From assembly GCA_023512835.1 (NCBI GenBank), contig CM042085.1, forward strand, positions 7,230,062 to 7,294,061: a DNA stretch of 64,000 nt, in the 5' to 3' direction. This document shows, one piece after another, positions 26,231-39,441 of the stretch. The stretch is from Taxillus chinensis. Lineage: Eukaryota; Streptophyta; Magnoliopsida; Santalales; Loranthaceae. The notes under the pieces were generated by a model. It was not told the DNA's origin and did no database searches. It saw nothing but the letters and a program-made list of their open reading frames with translations. The translations under genes were made by a program, and so were the position numbers. Numbering within the stretch: the first letter of the stretch is position 1; every line of letters begins with the position of its first letter.

Positions 26231-28715
26231 CTTAATCACGGGTTGATCAGTATAAAGGTTCTTTTAAATGTTTGTTTTTTTTTTTTTGACTTGACCTTTT
26301 ATTCTAATTAAAACTGATTATTATGGCCAAAGTAATTGAAATACTTGCGACATGGTTTATGCACCTTATAAGTTGTGTATAGCCCAAAATGCTTATAGGA
26401 ACCCTAATATGGCATGCCGGATATATATTGATGTTTTTACACAATTGAAAGAGAGGGGAGCTTTTGAATATTTCAATTTCTAAACTTAGGATTGCACATG
26501 GAGAGAATTTTATGCTATTAGAAATAAGAATTTTAATAATACTTTTACTCTCTATCATGTCAAACATTCGTAATATGGGTTGTTTCTACTTTAACATAAA
26601 CTAATTCCTCTATTTTAGGGGTTTGATGTGGTTATCAAGCCACCATGTAATGATCTAACTCAAGTATGGGGCTTTACACGTTTTGACCTTGCTTTGAAAT
26701 GTTTTATGATATTATATAACTTGATATGGTAGGAGGGAGACCATGGATGTGGTGGGATAAAAAAAATCTTGAACTAATTTTAGTTAAGCAACTTCCTAAA
26801 GAGTTAGATTCAATACTTATTAATTAAATGCCTGTACTTATTATTTAAAAAAATAAAACTTAAAAGACATAATTTTAATTATTAAAAAAATTCAATACAA
26901 GAAAACTGAAATTGTTATTTAAAAAATAGATTAAAATATGTGTGGTGAACTACTTTTATTATACAAATTTGTTATGAGTATAGTAAGAATTATAATTAAT
27001 ATATTAAATATCAAATGAGCATCATGTTAGTGGGGTTGGCTTTTTCGCTCAAAAATTTAACTGAACTAATTAACCATCCGTGCTAACAAAATGGGCGTCA
27101 AAATTTTTTTTAGTGACCATTTGAACTTGAGCAATCGACAACATTAATATTTCTCAATTTCACGTGGATAACCAGTGAAAGCAACTCAAGGGAAAACACT
27201 GGGCCCGAATAAAAAATTTGTGGTTGGCTTGCGTTTTGTTGTGCATGCACAACTTTTCAAACATTTTTACGACCTTATACTTTAGGGTAATTTTATTTAT
27301 TTAAACCAAAAGGAAAAAGGTGTCACTTGAATAAGAAACAGGTTTAATCAATTTATTTTGCCACACTCTTTCATTTTTTCTTTTTTTTCTTTCTTTATTC
27401 TCTATGTCTTAAAAAAAACAACAAAAACGGCTTCAAACTATTGTGCCCCTATTATTACAGTGCTGACCAATTGCTAAAACTCATCATTTTTGCATATTTT
27501 CTTAACCAAGTATAAGCTGTTTTCATGTAAATGAAACGCATCCGTCAAAGGAGTTTACCATTTCCACCATTTGCAGCCTGGCTTCTTCTACTTCTGAAAT
27601 GTATGCGAAATTTTTTTATTAAAAAAAAAAAAAGAAGAGACTTTGTAAAATTTCAAATAATTTTTAATACCCAAAAGTATATGCTAGTGTTTATAAATAA
27701 AATGATTTGACATTAACCGTAGGTCGGTAAGTTTTCTATTATTCTCACCTAAAATTCCACACAGTATTTCATTTTATTTGCTTAGAAAATGTGGCTTCTG
27801 GTTTTTTTTTTTTTAATGCATCGCTAGTGTCCTTGCTTCCTCGTCTCCGTTTGAATGGCAGAATAATTTGTTATCATTTAAAAAAAATAATAATAAGGCG
27901 GTGCATTGACAATGATATGGCCAAATATAGTATTGACAAATAAAATTGGATGACAGCTAAATTTGCTCGCGAAAGTTTATGCAACTGGTTTATTAATTTA
28001 TACTCACTCTAGAGTTAATGATATGGTTAAGCCGCAAATATATTAATTATTTGACTTCGAGAAAAAAAAAAGTAAAACTGAAAATTACGGTAGTTGAAGA
28101 GAATAAAATATATTAATTCTCATTAATATATTAATTATATATTAATATAGTATTATTTGTCAATTGTTTGACATTTAATTCTCATTTAATTAAGGTAATG
28201 AGATTTATATGAGAATTGAAATAAAATATTTTTATTATCTTTTTCATCGATGGAATAAAAAAATTAAAATAATTATTAAAATATTCTCATAATTATTAAA
28301 ATTTATAAAATAAAATCTTATTTCTTCTTCCCTCTCGGTTTAAATCTTCTCCCCATACCAACCTCGCTGTCTCCACTACCCGCAAAGCACGCATATTGTC
28401 CCTGTCTCCCGGCCACGATGCATGTTGTTTCACATGCCAACGCCATCAAGCCCAAAGACATTGGCATCTCATCCTTAGAGTTCCAACACAAGATGTGAAC
28501 AATGGTATTTATGCCAAAAGTAAGGGGGGAATAGACAAAAGGTACCCATACAGGGAACCTTTGTAAATCTAATGTGGGAGAGAAATCGATTTACTCTTAT
28601 ATAGGGATATAACATTTTCACATGAATAATTAATTCACTCTTTGTTAGCATACCAAACGCGAAAAAAGAATAAAAATTTGATTCTTTTTTTTTTTGCGTA
28701 TCAAACATGACCTAA
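26231..28715. other. AT-rich gene-poor region
   Basis: No gene is supported. At 28649-28710 there are two terminus-like motifs (GCATACCAAACGCG and GCGTATCAAACATGACC) separated by an A/T-rich spacer. They probably mark the right end of one or two hAT-like MITEs, but I could not place the left end. Confidence 0.45.
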
Positions 28716-29591
28716 AAGTATTGACATTGCATTAGACAATTGTCATATTTAAATGTATAATATAACTACATTTTAAAAATATAACTACATTGAATTTTTC
28801 AAATGTCAACATTTATAATTATGAATTTTTGAAAGTTTCTTCAAACTTAAAAATCACTTTATATTATTATTTTAATTAATCAATTATTAATCCATTGTAA
28901 GAGCATTGATATTGAATTAGCTATTGTTATTTTCAAAATTGAATGAAAATTATAACTTTTTATTACTCTAAAATCTTTCTATCAATAATATTACATTGAA
29001 TTAGTCATTGGTTTCATCAAAATAATAATATAATATCAAAATGAGAAGAGAGAGGAAAGAAAAAAAGAAAGAGAAAAATAAAATAATAAACTAAATATTT
29101 AATGAATAGAAAGTGATTTTTCAAATTTGAAAAATCTTAGAAATCCACTCTAGTTCTTAATTACAAATTTTATCATTTTGCTAGTCCAATGTAACTGTAT
29201 GTTTCCTACATTTATTAAATTATGTATGATAATGGTTAATCTAATACTAATTTTATGTGATTGTGGATAGGAAGGTTTTTTTGACATGTTTGGTATCTAG
29301 AAATAAAATGCAATGGGAGCTGAGCGACACTGGCCAGGGGGTGGTTATGCACGACGGGGGGTGTGATGGCAAGGGGTTAATATTATAATTTGTCAAAAAA
29401 TACCATATATAAGGTATTTTGTACCATTCATGGGTAAGATAATGAATCATTCTCATTTCATTATATTTTCATATTAATTTCATTCCTTTCAATTTCATTC
29501 TCGCATACCAAATGAACCGTTAGAGTTGTGAAAATATTATAATTTTTATTATATTTTAAAAATAGCAATAACTAATCCAATGTCAATGTTT
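28716..29591. mobile_element. Composite MITE with other MITEs nested inside
   Basis: The ends are imperfect inverted repeats: TATTGACATTGCATTAG at about 28719 against ATTGGATTAG-type sequence in reverse at 29570-29590 (CTAATCCAATGTCAATG). Inside, 28902-29200 has related ends (GAGCATTGATATTGAATTAG and CTAGTCCAATGTAAC). A separate element lies at about 29279-29520. No reliable target-site duplication was seen for the outer element. Confidence 0.45.
29279..29520. mobile_element. hAT-like MITE inside the composite element
   Basis: The left end CATGTTTGGTAT (with AGAAATAAAATG following) pairs with the right end CATTCTCGCATACCAAATGAACC, giving imperfect inverted repeats. The sequence between is AT-rich and non-coding. 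Assignment to hAT rests only on the TTTGGTA-type terminus. Confidence 0.45.
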
Positions 29592-31094
29592 TAAGCCTAT
29601 CAGACTATGATAATAGGGCATTCATTCTCCCATTAACAGTAAGAAAACACATTTTAAGGTTTCCTAATTTGTAGGGGGAGGGGAAGTATTCAAATCAACA
29701 GTTTAGGGTTTCCTGATTTGAAGGAAAACACAACCAATGATAAATCAATTGTAGACAGTGCTTAAGAATATCACAAAGAAGATCCATCTTCATCGTTGTT
29801 TAATTCCAAATAGAAAAAGCACAAATCTATTTTCGATCATGAGAAACACAAGTCAATTGCTGACAAGGAAGAAAAGTACATAATCGTCATTGACAATGTT
29901 AATAAGCACAAATCTCTCATTATAAAGAAGTAGCACAAGCCCCAATTCCCCATCACCTCCTGTATCATTGCCATGGTTAAATGGATGAGAGTTGTCGCGT
30001 CCCCTTAAGTTAAGGGATTAAAAACAACTTATCAAGTTAATAACTACTTTTTAGAGGACAACTCTGGCACTATCAAAGATTTTCACTTGATTAACATAGA
30101 TATATAAATATATAGCATGAAAACATTAAACATCTCATTTTACTTATTTTTACTTGATTAATAGTATATTAATTCCTTAAATTTACTTATATTTTTAAAA
30201 ACATTAAACATCTTATTTTATATTTATATCTATATCTATTTATTTTATTATTAGTTTTCTCTTTTTATTTTTACACTATTTCAAGTAATAGTCACCTTGA
30301 AGAATTTTATTGGTCATTAAACCAAAATTAATGAATTGACATACATGTAAATCTAATGAAAAATTAAAATCAAAATTTATCTAATAGCATTAACACTTAT
30401 ATATTCGTCCAACACTATGTTGTACAACCATAATTAATAATACAACCATAATTAATAATACAACAGGGCATCTTCAAAATGAAACATTGATTCATACAAC
30501 CATAATTAATAATAACATTGTACTGTTGCAATAATCAAAATTAATGAAACATTAATGTTTAAAACTTATACAACTAATTTTAATGAATTGCAGTAATCTT
30601 TCATTTAAATTTTGGGATTTAATGTACAAACCGTATTAGCATAATGTATTTTACAGAATCAGATGTAGAGCTATTTTTTTGTAAAATTTTAAATTTAATT
30701 CCTAAATTTTAGGAAAAAAATCCATTATATCAATGTTATTGTGGATGCTCTAACATCAACACAAATAAGGAATTAAACCACACTACACCCAAGAAAATAT
30801 AGGACAGTTGAAGTGTTCAACAATCAAGCCATGGCAAACATTTCTCAGTACAAACAAATTTTCATAAGTCATTAAAAACTCGTCTGAGATGATAGTATTA
30901 TTTTAAAATATAATTATTTTTTAAAATGATGAGTCTCATCAATTTAAAAGTATTTATAAATGTTATAATCGATACTCAAATGAAAGATCACACTCTGTGC
31001 AACCAAACAATGTAATTATTTCCCAAAAATATCGGTCATTCACCAAGCTTAACATTGAACTAGTATAAACAAAACATTTCAAGGCTTATCTATC
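29592..31094. other. AT-rich region
   Basis: No gene seen. TACAACCATAATTAATAATA is repeated around 30424-30520. Confidence 0.45.
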
Positions 31095-31695
31095 TTTTAA
31101 AATTGAAATTATTTTATCCACAGCCAACCTGCACACCGCCCCATAGCCAGCCCACCCACGTCGCTCCAACAACGGCCAAGAAGTCCCTGCAGCAGAACTG
31201 CCATGACCCTCCCAAACATGTCCAGAACTCGGCAGGAGAGAAAAGAAGAAAAGAATGTGTAATCTTCGAAAAAGAATATCCCAATCAAAACAACTAAATC
31301 AGAACATTATGCTTAACGCATTACAAAATCCCCAAATCTAACCCTAACATCCAAGAACATCGAGGTGTTAAATTTTAACTCATTCCTCTACCAAATTGTC
31401 TCAAAGAAAATCAAATTGAATATTGAATTCGATTCATAGGTCCTAAATCAATTCTATAAGGAACCTTAAAGGAGAGACGAAGATAAATCTTCCCCTACCT
31501 TGATCAAGGACGAATCTGAAGGAGGAGGAGGAAGAGGGATGTCCGGCGATTCACGCCGCACATCGGCGACTAATATCCGGCGATCCCAAGCCCCGGCGAC
31601 CTTCGGCGAGTCCTCTCTCTCTCTCTCTCTCTCTGTGTTCCGGCCAAAACCTCCCCCGTCACCTCCCACCGTGCGCGACGGGCCAAGAAGAACAG
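31095..31695 (-). other. GC-rich gene-like fragment, possibly a captured or relic exon
   Basis: Two stretches (31120-31250 and 31495-31690) are much more GC-rich than their surroundings. On the - strand, 31669-31498 is open (PDIPLPPPPSDSSLIK) and is followed by GTAGGG, which could be a splice donor after ATCAAG. A (CT)n tract lies at 31614-31634. This resembles the 5' exon and first intron of a gene, but no downstream exon or known domain was found. Confidence 0.3.
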
Positions 31696-33236
31696 AACAG
31701 AAAATCTTTCCTTTTTTATTTGTTTTTCTTAATAATTAAATATTTGTTTTTATTTTATTAAAGTTAAATTTTAATTTTATAAAAAAATATTAATAATATA
31801 ATGTGTTTTAAAATGAAGGTATTTTTAAAAAATTATGATAAATTCAGTTAATAAAGTATAAAAAATATATAAAGTAAATAAATAGATTGAATCACGCATA
31901 AAATTTGAATTTAGAATTAAAAGTCAACTAAAAATCTCAAATAACCTAAAATTAATTTAAAATATTTATTTATTTTGAATTAGATCTTCACACAAATGGT
32001 TGAGAATTATGTATTAGGCTTATTACCTGTTAGAGCTCAGTGATAATAGGTAAAACTCTACTTGCGATGTTTATATAAATTGGTTAAAGTCATCATGCTA
32101 GATTTTCCAAACTCAATACCTTGAATGTAATATTTTAAATAATTTTATCTAAGAGACACATAACTAACATTTAATTCATAGGGTTATTACCTCTCCATGA
32201 AATCCCATATTTTCATTTCTTTCAAAAACTAAATGTATGATCATTATCATCTTTATAGAATCAATTTCCAACCTTGTTTTTAAAAAAAAAAATCATAGGG
32301 ATTCTAGTTATATTGTTAGATTCTTTTTTCTAAGTTACCTAAATTTTCTATTATAATTAAGGGGAAATATAGTTTTTTTTATAAAAATGAATCATCATTT
32401 CCAACTTATTTACCAAACCTCTCCCTTTATTCACATGCTTCTCTTCCTCCTCCCCCTTTTATTCCTTGTGTTGATCTATTTATTGTTGCAAACTTCAATA
32501 GCTACCTAAAACATTCCCTATCTAATTCCCTTATCAGCATTTTATCCCTTAACTAGTACATCCAAAAAAACACATTTATCGATTGTAATGACATCAGTGT
32601 TCCTTTCTTTGTTGCTTGTCCTCTGATAGAATTCCACATCAATGATATACATCTTGTTGTTATCACTGTTAAGTTTAACAATTTAATATTTTGAAATTGA
32701 ATGACTTTGTAACTCTATTAGTTGTGTCGCTGTGTTTAATTGTGGTAGTGTGGGTATTGGTTGCCCTTCTCTTATAATGTTGATGATGCCCTCTTTCTAG
32801 TCTCATTCATCCTCGATTAAACCACATTGCTTAGGTTATAATTCCATTACCAAAAATTATTTAATTGGAAGGATATTATAGTAATTATACAAAAAAACAG
32901 CATGCTCATTTGTATACAACAATTGAATGGTTTGATACCAACAAATGTGCATTAAGTGTTGGATATAAAGGTTGATAAAAACTTGCATTTGAAGAGTAAG
33001 CCCATGGCATATTAGTTATTAGGGAAGTGTCGCACGCGTTACTTTCTTTTTTAATGATTAATTATGATGTGTATTAAGTGTTTTTTAATGTAATAAAAAG
33101 ATTATTTATTTTCTATAATTATTAAATTATAAATAATTTTACTTGAAAATTGATAATTAAAAGATGAAAAAAAAAGAGAACAATTGATAAAAAACAAGAA
33201 TAAAAATATTGTTTTGATGATATAAGAAATCATTAA
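31696..33236. other. AT-rich intergenic region
   Basis: No gene or clear repeat recognised. Confidence 0.45.
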
Positions 33237-33667
33237 TAGGGATGTTAAATGGCTGGGTTGTGTCGGGCCCAACTTGTGTGGGTTGCTTTTAAATTGGCTA
33301 TAATTTTCAGGCTTGGCCCAATTTGCTTGCGGGCTAGGTTAACTTATTTGTTTTTTAAAATATTTTTTCCTTTAAATCTCTTATTTCTCATAAAAATTTC
33401 ATTATTATAGTTCACACAACTCAAACATAATATTTAAATAACTATGAAGATGATTAAATTTATAAAATATGAATATTTTATACAAACTTTTAATAAAATA
33501 AAAAAACCACCAAAAAAATTTAAATAAAAAAATGGCCCACAGGCCAATCTACTTTGGTCTGCGGCCCGCGAGCCACAACCTGTTTTGACCTGCAAATAAA
33601 CAGGCTAGAATTTACAAGCTCAACCCGGGAAAAAAAATATTGGTCAGTGACCCATTTAACATGCCTA
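33237..33667. mobile_element. hAT-type MITE with 8-bp target-site duplication
   Basis: The left terminus TAGGGATGTTAAATGGCTGGG pairs with the right terminus read in reverse, TAGGCATGTTAAATGGGTCA. The 8-bp flanks are ATCATTAA (left) and ATAATTAA (right), matching at 7 of 8 positions, as expected of hAT insertion. The interior is non-coding, with GC-richer ends (GGGCCCAAC, CGGCCCGCGAGCC) and an AT-rich centre. Confidence 0.7.
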
Positions 33668-34414
33668 ATAATTAAGAGAATATATTGTGGTATTTATATT
33701 TGAACAAAAAAATGTAAAAAATAGCTTAAATCTTTAAATTTAAGAAAAACAATAAAAGAACAGTTGTTAGTGCCTTATGAAAAAGTAAAAAAAATAAGAA
33801 TAGCAGGGCTTAGCCAAATCTAATAAAATGAAACAATTGCGAATTTTAAATTAAATGTTCATATTTGTTCATTAATGTTGGAGAGTTATTTGTTTATATT
33901 TATAAATAATTCATGAATATTTATTTATTAATTACAAACATATTTGTAAATACAATTTAAAAACGTTTCAATCACATTATTCATGAACATAAGGAATTTT
34001 CATTTATTTGTTTAATTTTTTAATCAAACTCATTTATGATATGTTAATGAAAGAAAATTACTATTCAAATCATAATTTGGTAATATTTTACCTTCGTGCA
34101 TTTAAAACATCTAACATAAAATTAATTTTAACTTTAATTTTGAAAGAGTGTTAAATTCTTTTATAAAAATTAATACAAATAATTGTGTTATAATGTAGTA
34201 TAATTATTAAAATATAATATATGTAATTTTATAAATTTATTTACTGTATAAATTTTTAATATGATTAATATGTTAATTGCTAATTATATTATATAACATA
34301 TATTTATAATATAATTTTAAAAGTATAAAAAATACTAACTCAATAATTTAAATTTTATTTATCTAACATGAAAAACATTACCCTTCCCATGAGTATACAA
34401 TGATAACATATTAA

Positions 34415-35131
34415 GAGCAACTTCAACATTGATTTGTATTTAATATCTACATGTAAAGAAAATTTTACATGTAGAGAGTCATTTTTCAAGTTTAACTCCA
34501 ACAATATTTTTTATTTTATATGTATTTATGTTAGAAAAATATTTTTTAAAATACTCAAACAGATATCGTCTGTGGAAAGCCGGCGTGCAGCTCCTCCCTC
34601 AGCTTCGCTCATTGCGCAGTAGCACCTCCGCCTGCCGTTGAAGATCCACCTATCGCGCGGTAGCACCCCCACCTGGCGTCGAAGATCTGCCCATCGCACA
34701 ACGGCACCCATACCCTCCCGGTATGGGTTGGGGCTCGAAGATCGGCACGGTGGAGATCATAGGGACGACCTTTAACAACGAGGCGGCAAATGGTTTAGCG
34801 GCGGAGATGGAGAGAAAGGTGAGGAGCGACTATATGAGGGCGACGAGGAGGAGGAGGAGGTGCCAATCGAGATCCGAAACAGTGAGAGAGTACATGACGG
34901 CGATGTTGTCGCTAGGGCGTTGAGAGAGAGAGAGAGATAAGAGAGCATTGATAGAGAAACGAGAGAGGGGAGAGAAAGATAAATAAAATAAAATAATTTA
35001 TAAATAATGAACAATGAAGAGTCATTGTAGTACTTTTTCAGATGTAGGAGTCATATGAAGAATTTGTTAAAGCATAAATTTTTAATTTTAATTTTTATAT
35101 GTAAATAATATATAGTGAGTTGGAGTTGGTC
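34415..35131. mobile_element. PIF/Harbinger-type MITE with a GC-rich core
   Basis: The ends GAGCAACT and AGTTGGTC are inverted repeats with one mismatch, and both flanks carry TAA (34412-34414 and 35132-35134), the usual PIF/Harbinger target duplication. The outer 150-200 bases on each side are AT-rich. The core (about 34562-34920) is GC-rich and has a 41-base repeat in 2.5 copies starting at 34614, 34655 and 34696 (GCGCAGTAGCACC-type units). The palindrome CCCATACCCTCCCGGTATGGG follows near 34708. (GA)n sequence closes the core at about 34923-34936. No protein family is recognised. Confidence 0.65.
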
Positions 35132-36634
35132 TAATATCAAAAGTATTTATTTTAAAATTAATTGATAATTATAGAGTAAATACATGACGTTATTAATAAA
35201 TTATAACTTTTTACAAATATTATATATTATATATATCAACACAAATAATAACTAGCATCTTCAACAAATTTATATTCATTCACAGACATAAATAACTAAG
35301 GCAAACGAATAGATACTAAAAATATTCATATACATTTAGTTTATTCAGAGGATGGAGAAAACAGATTTCATTCAACAAAAAATGTAGATGCCGGCGCCAC
35401 CTCCTCGACTGCATCTAGAAATCCTCTTTCATCCAATGGCATGCGGGAGGCGACGGGTAGGGCGAGGACAAACCGAGTGACGCTCGCAGTCAACATAGTA
35501 GATTGTTATATTTTAAAAAAATGTTTATTTAATTACATTATCTTCTTCCGCTTCTATTCATTTTTCTAACACGAGTCGTACCCACTTTCAAGTGTACTTT
35601 TAAATGATTATTTTAAAAAACGTAGTTAAGTGACGCCTGTCCATCATGATAAGTATAGTCTTATCTGTATTAATTAGCTTTGGATGGAATTAACATTTTT
35701 TCAAACTTGAGTATATAACTTAAAATGTTTTTTTTTTCTATAGGGAATTAGGGATATAACATTGCCAATAACATCAGTAAAAGAAGATTTTTCTGTGGTT
35801 CCAAACTCCACGTCAAATAAAACCCGTGCATTCTCACCTGATGTGATGTGGCATACTATCCATTTTGATTATTCTTGTATAATCAAAATGGATGGATTTA
35901 AGGCTATTGTTTAGTGTTTACGAGCTACTATGCATATATTTTATTATATATAAAAAAATCATGTTTTTGTGAAAATAAATTAAAATTTTTAAATATTGTA
36001 ATTAAATGAAATTAATAAATCATCATTCAATTTTAAAGATAAAATATATTTTCAAATTATTTTTTAAAAATAAAGTTAAAACCAAAAATTAAATGAAAAT
36101 AGATTATATAGAGAGAGATACGGTTAAAGTAGTTGAAAAACAAAACTTAGCAAGGCCAAACAAAAAGCGTCTAAAAAATTACCGAAGGTAGCGAAACAAA
36201 GCAAAAACATGAGTATTTTTTTATATGAACACATTTTTTATTAGCTCATATTATTCGTTATATCTATTTATCCAATAAATTGTTATAATAACACTTTGAC
36301 AGCATTAATATATTTATCCGTTCGATGGTATACTATTTTATATATTACAAAAGTTGTTATTACCCAAACAAAAAACTATTATCAACGCAACTCAAAAAAT
36401 AATTTAGAAATATAATAAATAAACAGTATTTAAAACATCTCAATAAAAACATAATACAAACAATCAAGTAATCAAAACAATTAAATGAAATTGACCAAAA
36501 TTTATTTAAAAAAAATAATAGTTTGAATATGACCCAATGCAAAATAGGTCAAATAACAAAAACAACCATGCGAAAAAAACATACATATATAGAATTAAAG
36601 ATTTGATATCACATTTATTTTTGCATGTGTATGT
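35132..36634. other. AT-rich region with a small GC-rich patch
   Basis: No gene seen. The patch 35385-35490 (CCGGCGCCACCTCCTCGAC and following) is GC-rich and may be another captured fragment. TCCATTTTGATTAT near 35858 faces ATAATCAAAATGGA near 35879, a short perfect inverted repeat. Confidence 0.4.
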
Positions 36635-37369
36635 CTCAGTTTGGGAAAGAATGTTTCTGCTTATAAAATAAGCAGAAGTAAAAAAAAATGTTTGGTAAAA
36701 TTGAAATAAGTATTTATAAAAAAAGTTTCCTTTTTTTTTTCAAAAGCAGAAACAATCCAAGGGCTTTTTTAAGAAACAGTTTTTAAAAAATTAAAATGAC
36801 AATATTATCCTCTCTCTTCATCCTCATCTTGTGTCAACGAGGGATGCGTGCACAGGAGGCCGATGGATCGGGGAGCACGGGGGGCAGGCGGCGTGGGGGC
36901 GGGGCAGCAGCGGGGATGGGATCGGAGGTGGGCGGCCGGGGGCGTCGAGGGGTGGGCGACATCGGCGGGGCGGCATCGGGGGCGATTGGGATGGGATCGG
37001 GAAGCACGAGAGGAGGAGGGGCGGGCGGCGTTAGAAATGGGGGAGGGAGCAGGCGACGTCTGGGATGGAAGAGGGGGCGGGGGTGTGTGCAACGGGATGG
37101 GATGGGGGTGGGGTTGGCAAAGGGAGGGTGTGGCGGGATGGGTAAGGAGGGGTGCGACGGGATGGGGCAGGGAGGAATTAGGTTTTAAAAAAAAAATAAT
37201 ATAATTAACAAAGATATTTATGTCTTTTACGTTTTCACAACACTTTTGTTTTTAATTTACCAAATACCTATTACCTGCTTTTAAAATTATATTTTACCAA
37301 ACACTCACCTGCTTATTTTTACACAGCTAAAAGCAGCTTCTTCTAAAAGCACATCATTACCAAACTAAG
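36635..37369. mobile_element. hAT-like MITE with a G-rich core
   Basis: The left end CTCAGTTTGGGAAAGAATGT and the right end read in reverse, CTTAGTTTGGTAATGATGTG, are inverted repeats, and subterminal motifs (AGCAGAAGT, AAAAGCAGCTTCTTC) recur on both sides. TATGT occurs at both flanks and may be part of the target duplication. The interior (about 36840-37185) is a G-rich, CpG-containing island on the + strand (GGGATGGGATCGG-type repeats). It makes long open frames without any recognisable domain. Confidence 0.6.
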
Positions 37370-38689
37370 CCTATGTTTGTTATTAATTGTATGCTTAAAA
37401 TTCCCTCTATCCAATACTGTATACACCCATATTTACTTATTTAATGAAGTTAATTTTATTATAAATCTATCGCTTAAATAACATTTATCTTATCATAATA
37501 TATAAAAGTTGTATCGAGTACAAATTACCATGTATGATTCAAAGAGTTGGCCACCTCAAGTGTATGCACGAATATGAATGGTTACGTAATATGATTCAAT
37601 GAGTTGGCCACAAATTACTATATATAATAATAATAATAATAATATATGCAATCGATTCACGGTATTATCGTAAAATCAGGATTAATATGAATGGTTACGT
37701 AATCCTGTAAATATGTAACATTACTCATATTTTTATTTATGTTATGATAAATACATTAATATGATAAATATGATCTATTTTTCATTTGTTATAGTTACAT
37801 TAAATATAACTAATGTTATTTTGACCGCCTATCAAAACTTCTTCAAAATGAAGACTTATTAGATTTAAAAAGTCAATTTAATGAAAATGATTAAAAAACT
37901 CACTTTTCATTTATTCATTTTAAAAAAAAAAAAACCTACAAAATAATTATATTATTCATTCTCTATTCTTTAAATAATTATATTTTCTATAATTTTCTTA
38001 TTTATTTTCAATTTCTATCTACTTTTTATTTTATCCTCAAAGAAAGATTAGACAATTATTCGAAAAATAAAATTTAAATCAAATAATAAAATTAAATTAT
38101 TAAAATAAAAAAAACTGAAAATGTGCTATAAAAATTGTGTTAAGATTGTAATCTCACATTAAAAGTTATCAAATATTGTAATTAATTAATAAGATCCTAC
38201 GATAATTCACTTGCTGCCAATTGATTTTAAAATGAAAGCTTCTTGACTTCTTCCAACTTTAACCTAATATCAAAACGGATTATATGATCGACTTCAACCA
38301 CATTAGAGGACACGTGTGCTCCATGTCACACAATCTTGTCAATGTTAGACTTAAAAGATAAATCACACAGAGTAATAGTGATGAGATATATAATTCTACA
38401 TGTGCTAAATTAGTTAATTTCATTTGTGTTAAAATATACTTATCTAGCTTTGTGTGTGTGTGTGTGGAATAATATTGAGTGACATAAACTAGTCTTCGAC
38501 CATAGTTTACTCCATTAGATATCTCATCAATATTAAAGTCATCGTCCACCTCTCCTTTTACAACATCTTTGCACAACCAACGCTCGATGATCACAGGTCC
38601 ACACTCCACGTGTCCACCACACATTGGCTGGCCATGGTAGAGTTCTTTTTTAACGCCCGATGTATCATTAGCCTTATCGAGCTCGTTTG
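37370..38689. other. AT-rich region
   Basis: No gene seen. ATGAATGGTTACGTAAT is repeated at about 37575 and 37687. A (GT)n tract of about seven units lies at 38450-38464. Confidence 0.45.
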
Positions 38690-39441
38690 TAGGGTTGTAA
38701 AACGGAGCAGATCGGTCCGGTCTATTACGAAGCGGGCTTAAATGGGTCAGTCCATTTAAGCTCGCAATTTTAATGGATCAAATATTTACTGGTCCAAACC
38801 AGTTCGCAAATCAGTTCATGTTTCTTTATTAGTTTTTTTAAAAAATAAATATGATAAATTAATTTTTGTTATTTTTTAAAATTTAAATTTTAAAATCATA
38901 TTTAAAAGTTTATTTAATTTTAAAATAAATAAGTTTAGCATTTAAGAGCATATCAAAAATTTAAAATCTAGGTCCTTTAAAATCTAAAATTTAGAGAAAG
39001 TTTTAAATTTTGGAAAAAAATATCCTACATTAGGTCCTTCAAACTTTAAAATTTAAAGAATAAAAATAAAGATTGGGGAGAGAATCTTCATACTTAGAAG
39101 ATTACTATTCATCCTCCAAATATTTTTTAAAATATATTTTTGTTATATGTACATTTTTAATTGGTGGTAATAAATAGATAAAATTTAAAAAATATTAAAT
39201 ACAAAATAAAAAAATTATAATTTATTATATAGAGATAGAGATGAAGGACCTAATATAAGTAATTTTTTAAATATCTTTGAATTTTTACGGTTCATCCATT
39301 AAAATAGGAATAGAAAAGATGAAGTTGATGTAAATGCTCTAAGTACTAACATACTAGGTAAGATGTATACTAGAGTTTTTTATCCAGCCCGCTCCGATTC
39401 GCAAACTGATTCGTGAACCAATGATCCATTTTATCCCCCTA
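38690..39441. mobile_element. hAT-like MITE hosting a nested insertion
   Basis: The left end TAGGGTTGTAAAACGGAGC pairs imperfectly with the right end in reverse, TAGGGGGATAAAATGGATC. The subterminal motif GGAGCAGATCGG also has an inverted echo (CCCGCTCCGATTCG). The flanking 8-mers agree at only 5 of 8 positions, so the insertion is old or the boundaries are off by a few bases. Confidence 0.55.
38946..39339. mobile_element. Tourist-like MITE nested in a hAT-like MITE
   Basis: The ends GAGCAT and ATGCTC are perfect inverted repeats, and both sides are flanked by TAA (38943-38945 and 39340-39342). The 394-base interior is AT-rich and non-coding. It lies wholly inside the 38690-39441 element, so it inserted later. 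Confidence 0.65.

Noticed and set aside
36796..37204. Arg/Gly-rich open frames of 118-130 codons
   Set aside because: They lie in the G-rich core of a MITE-like element, show no domain, and occur in several frames at once, as expected from composition.
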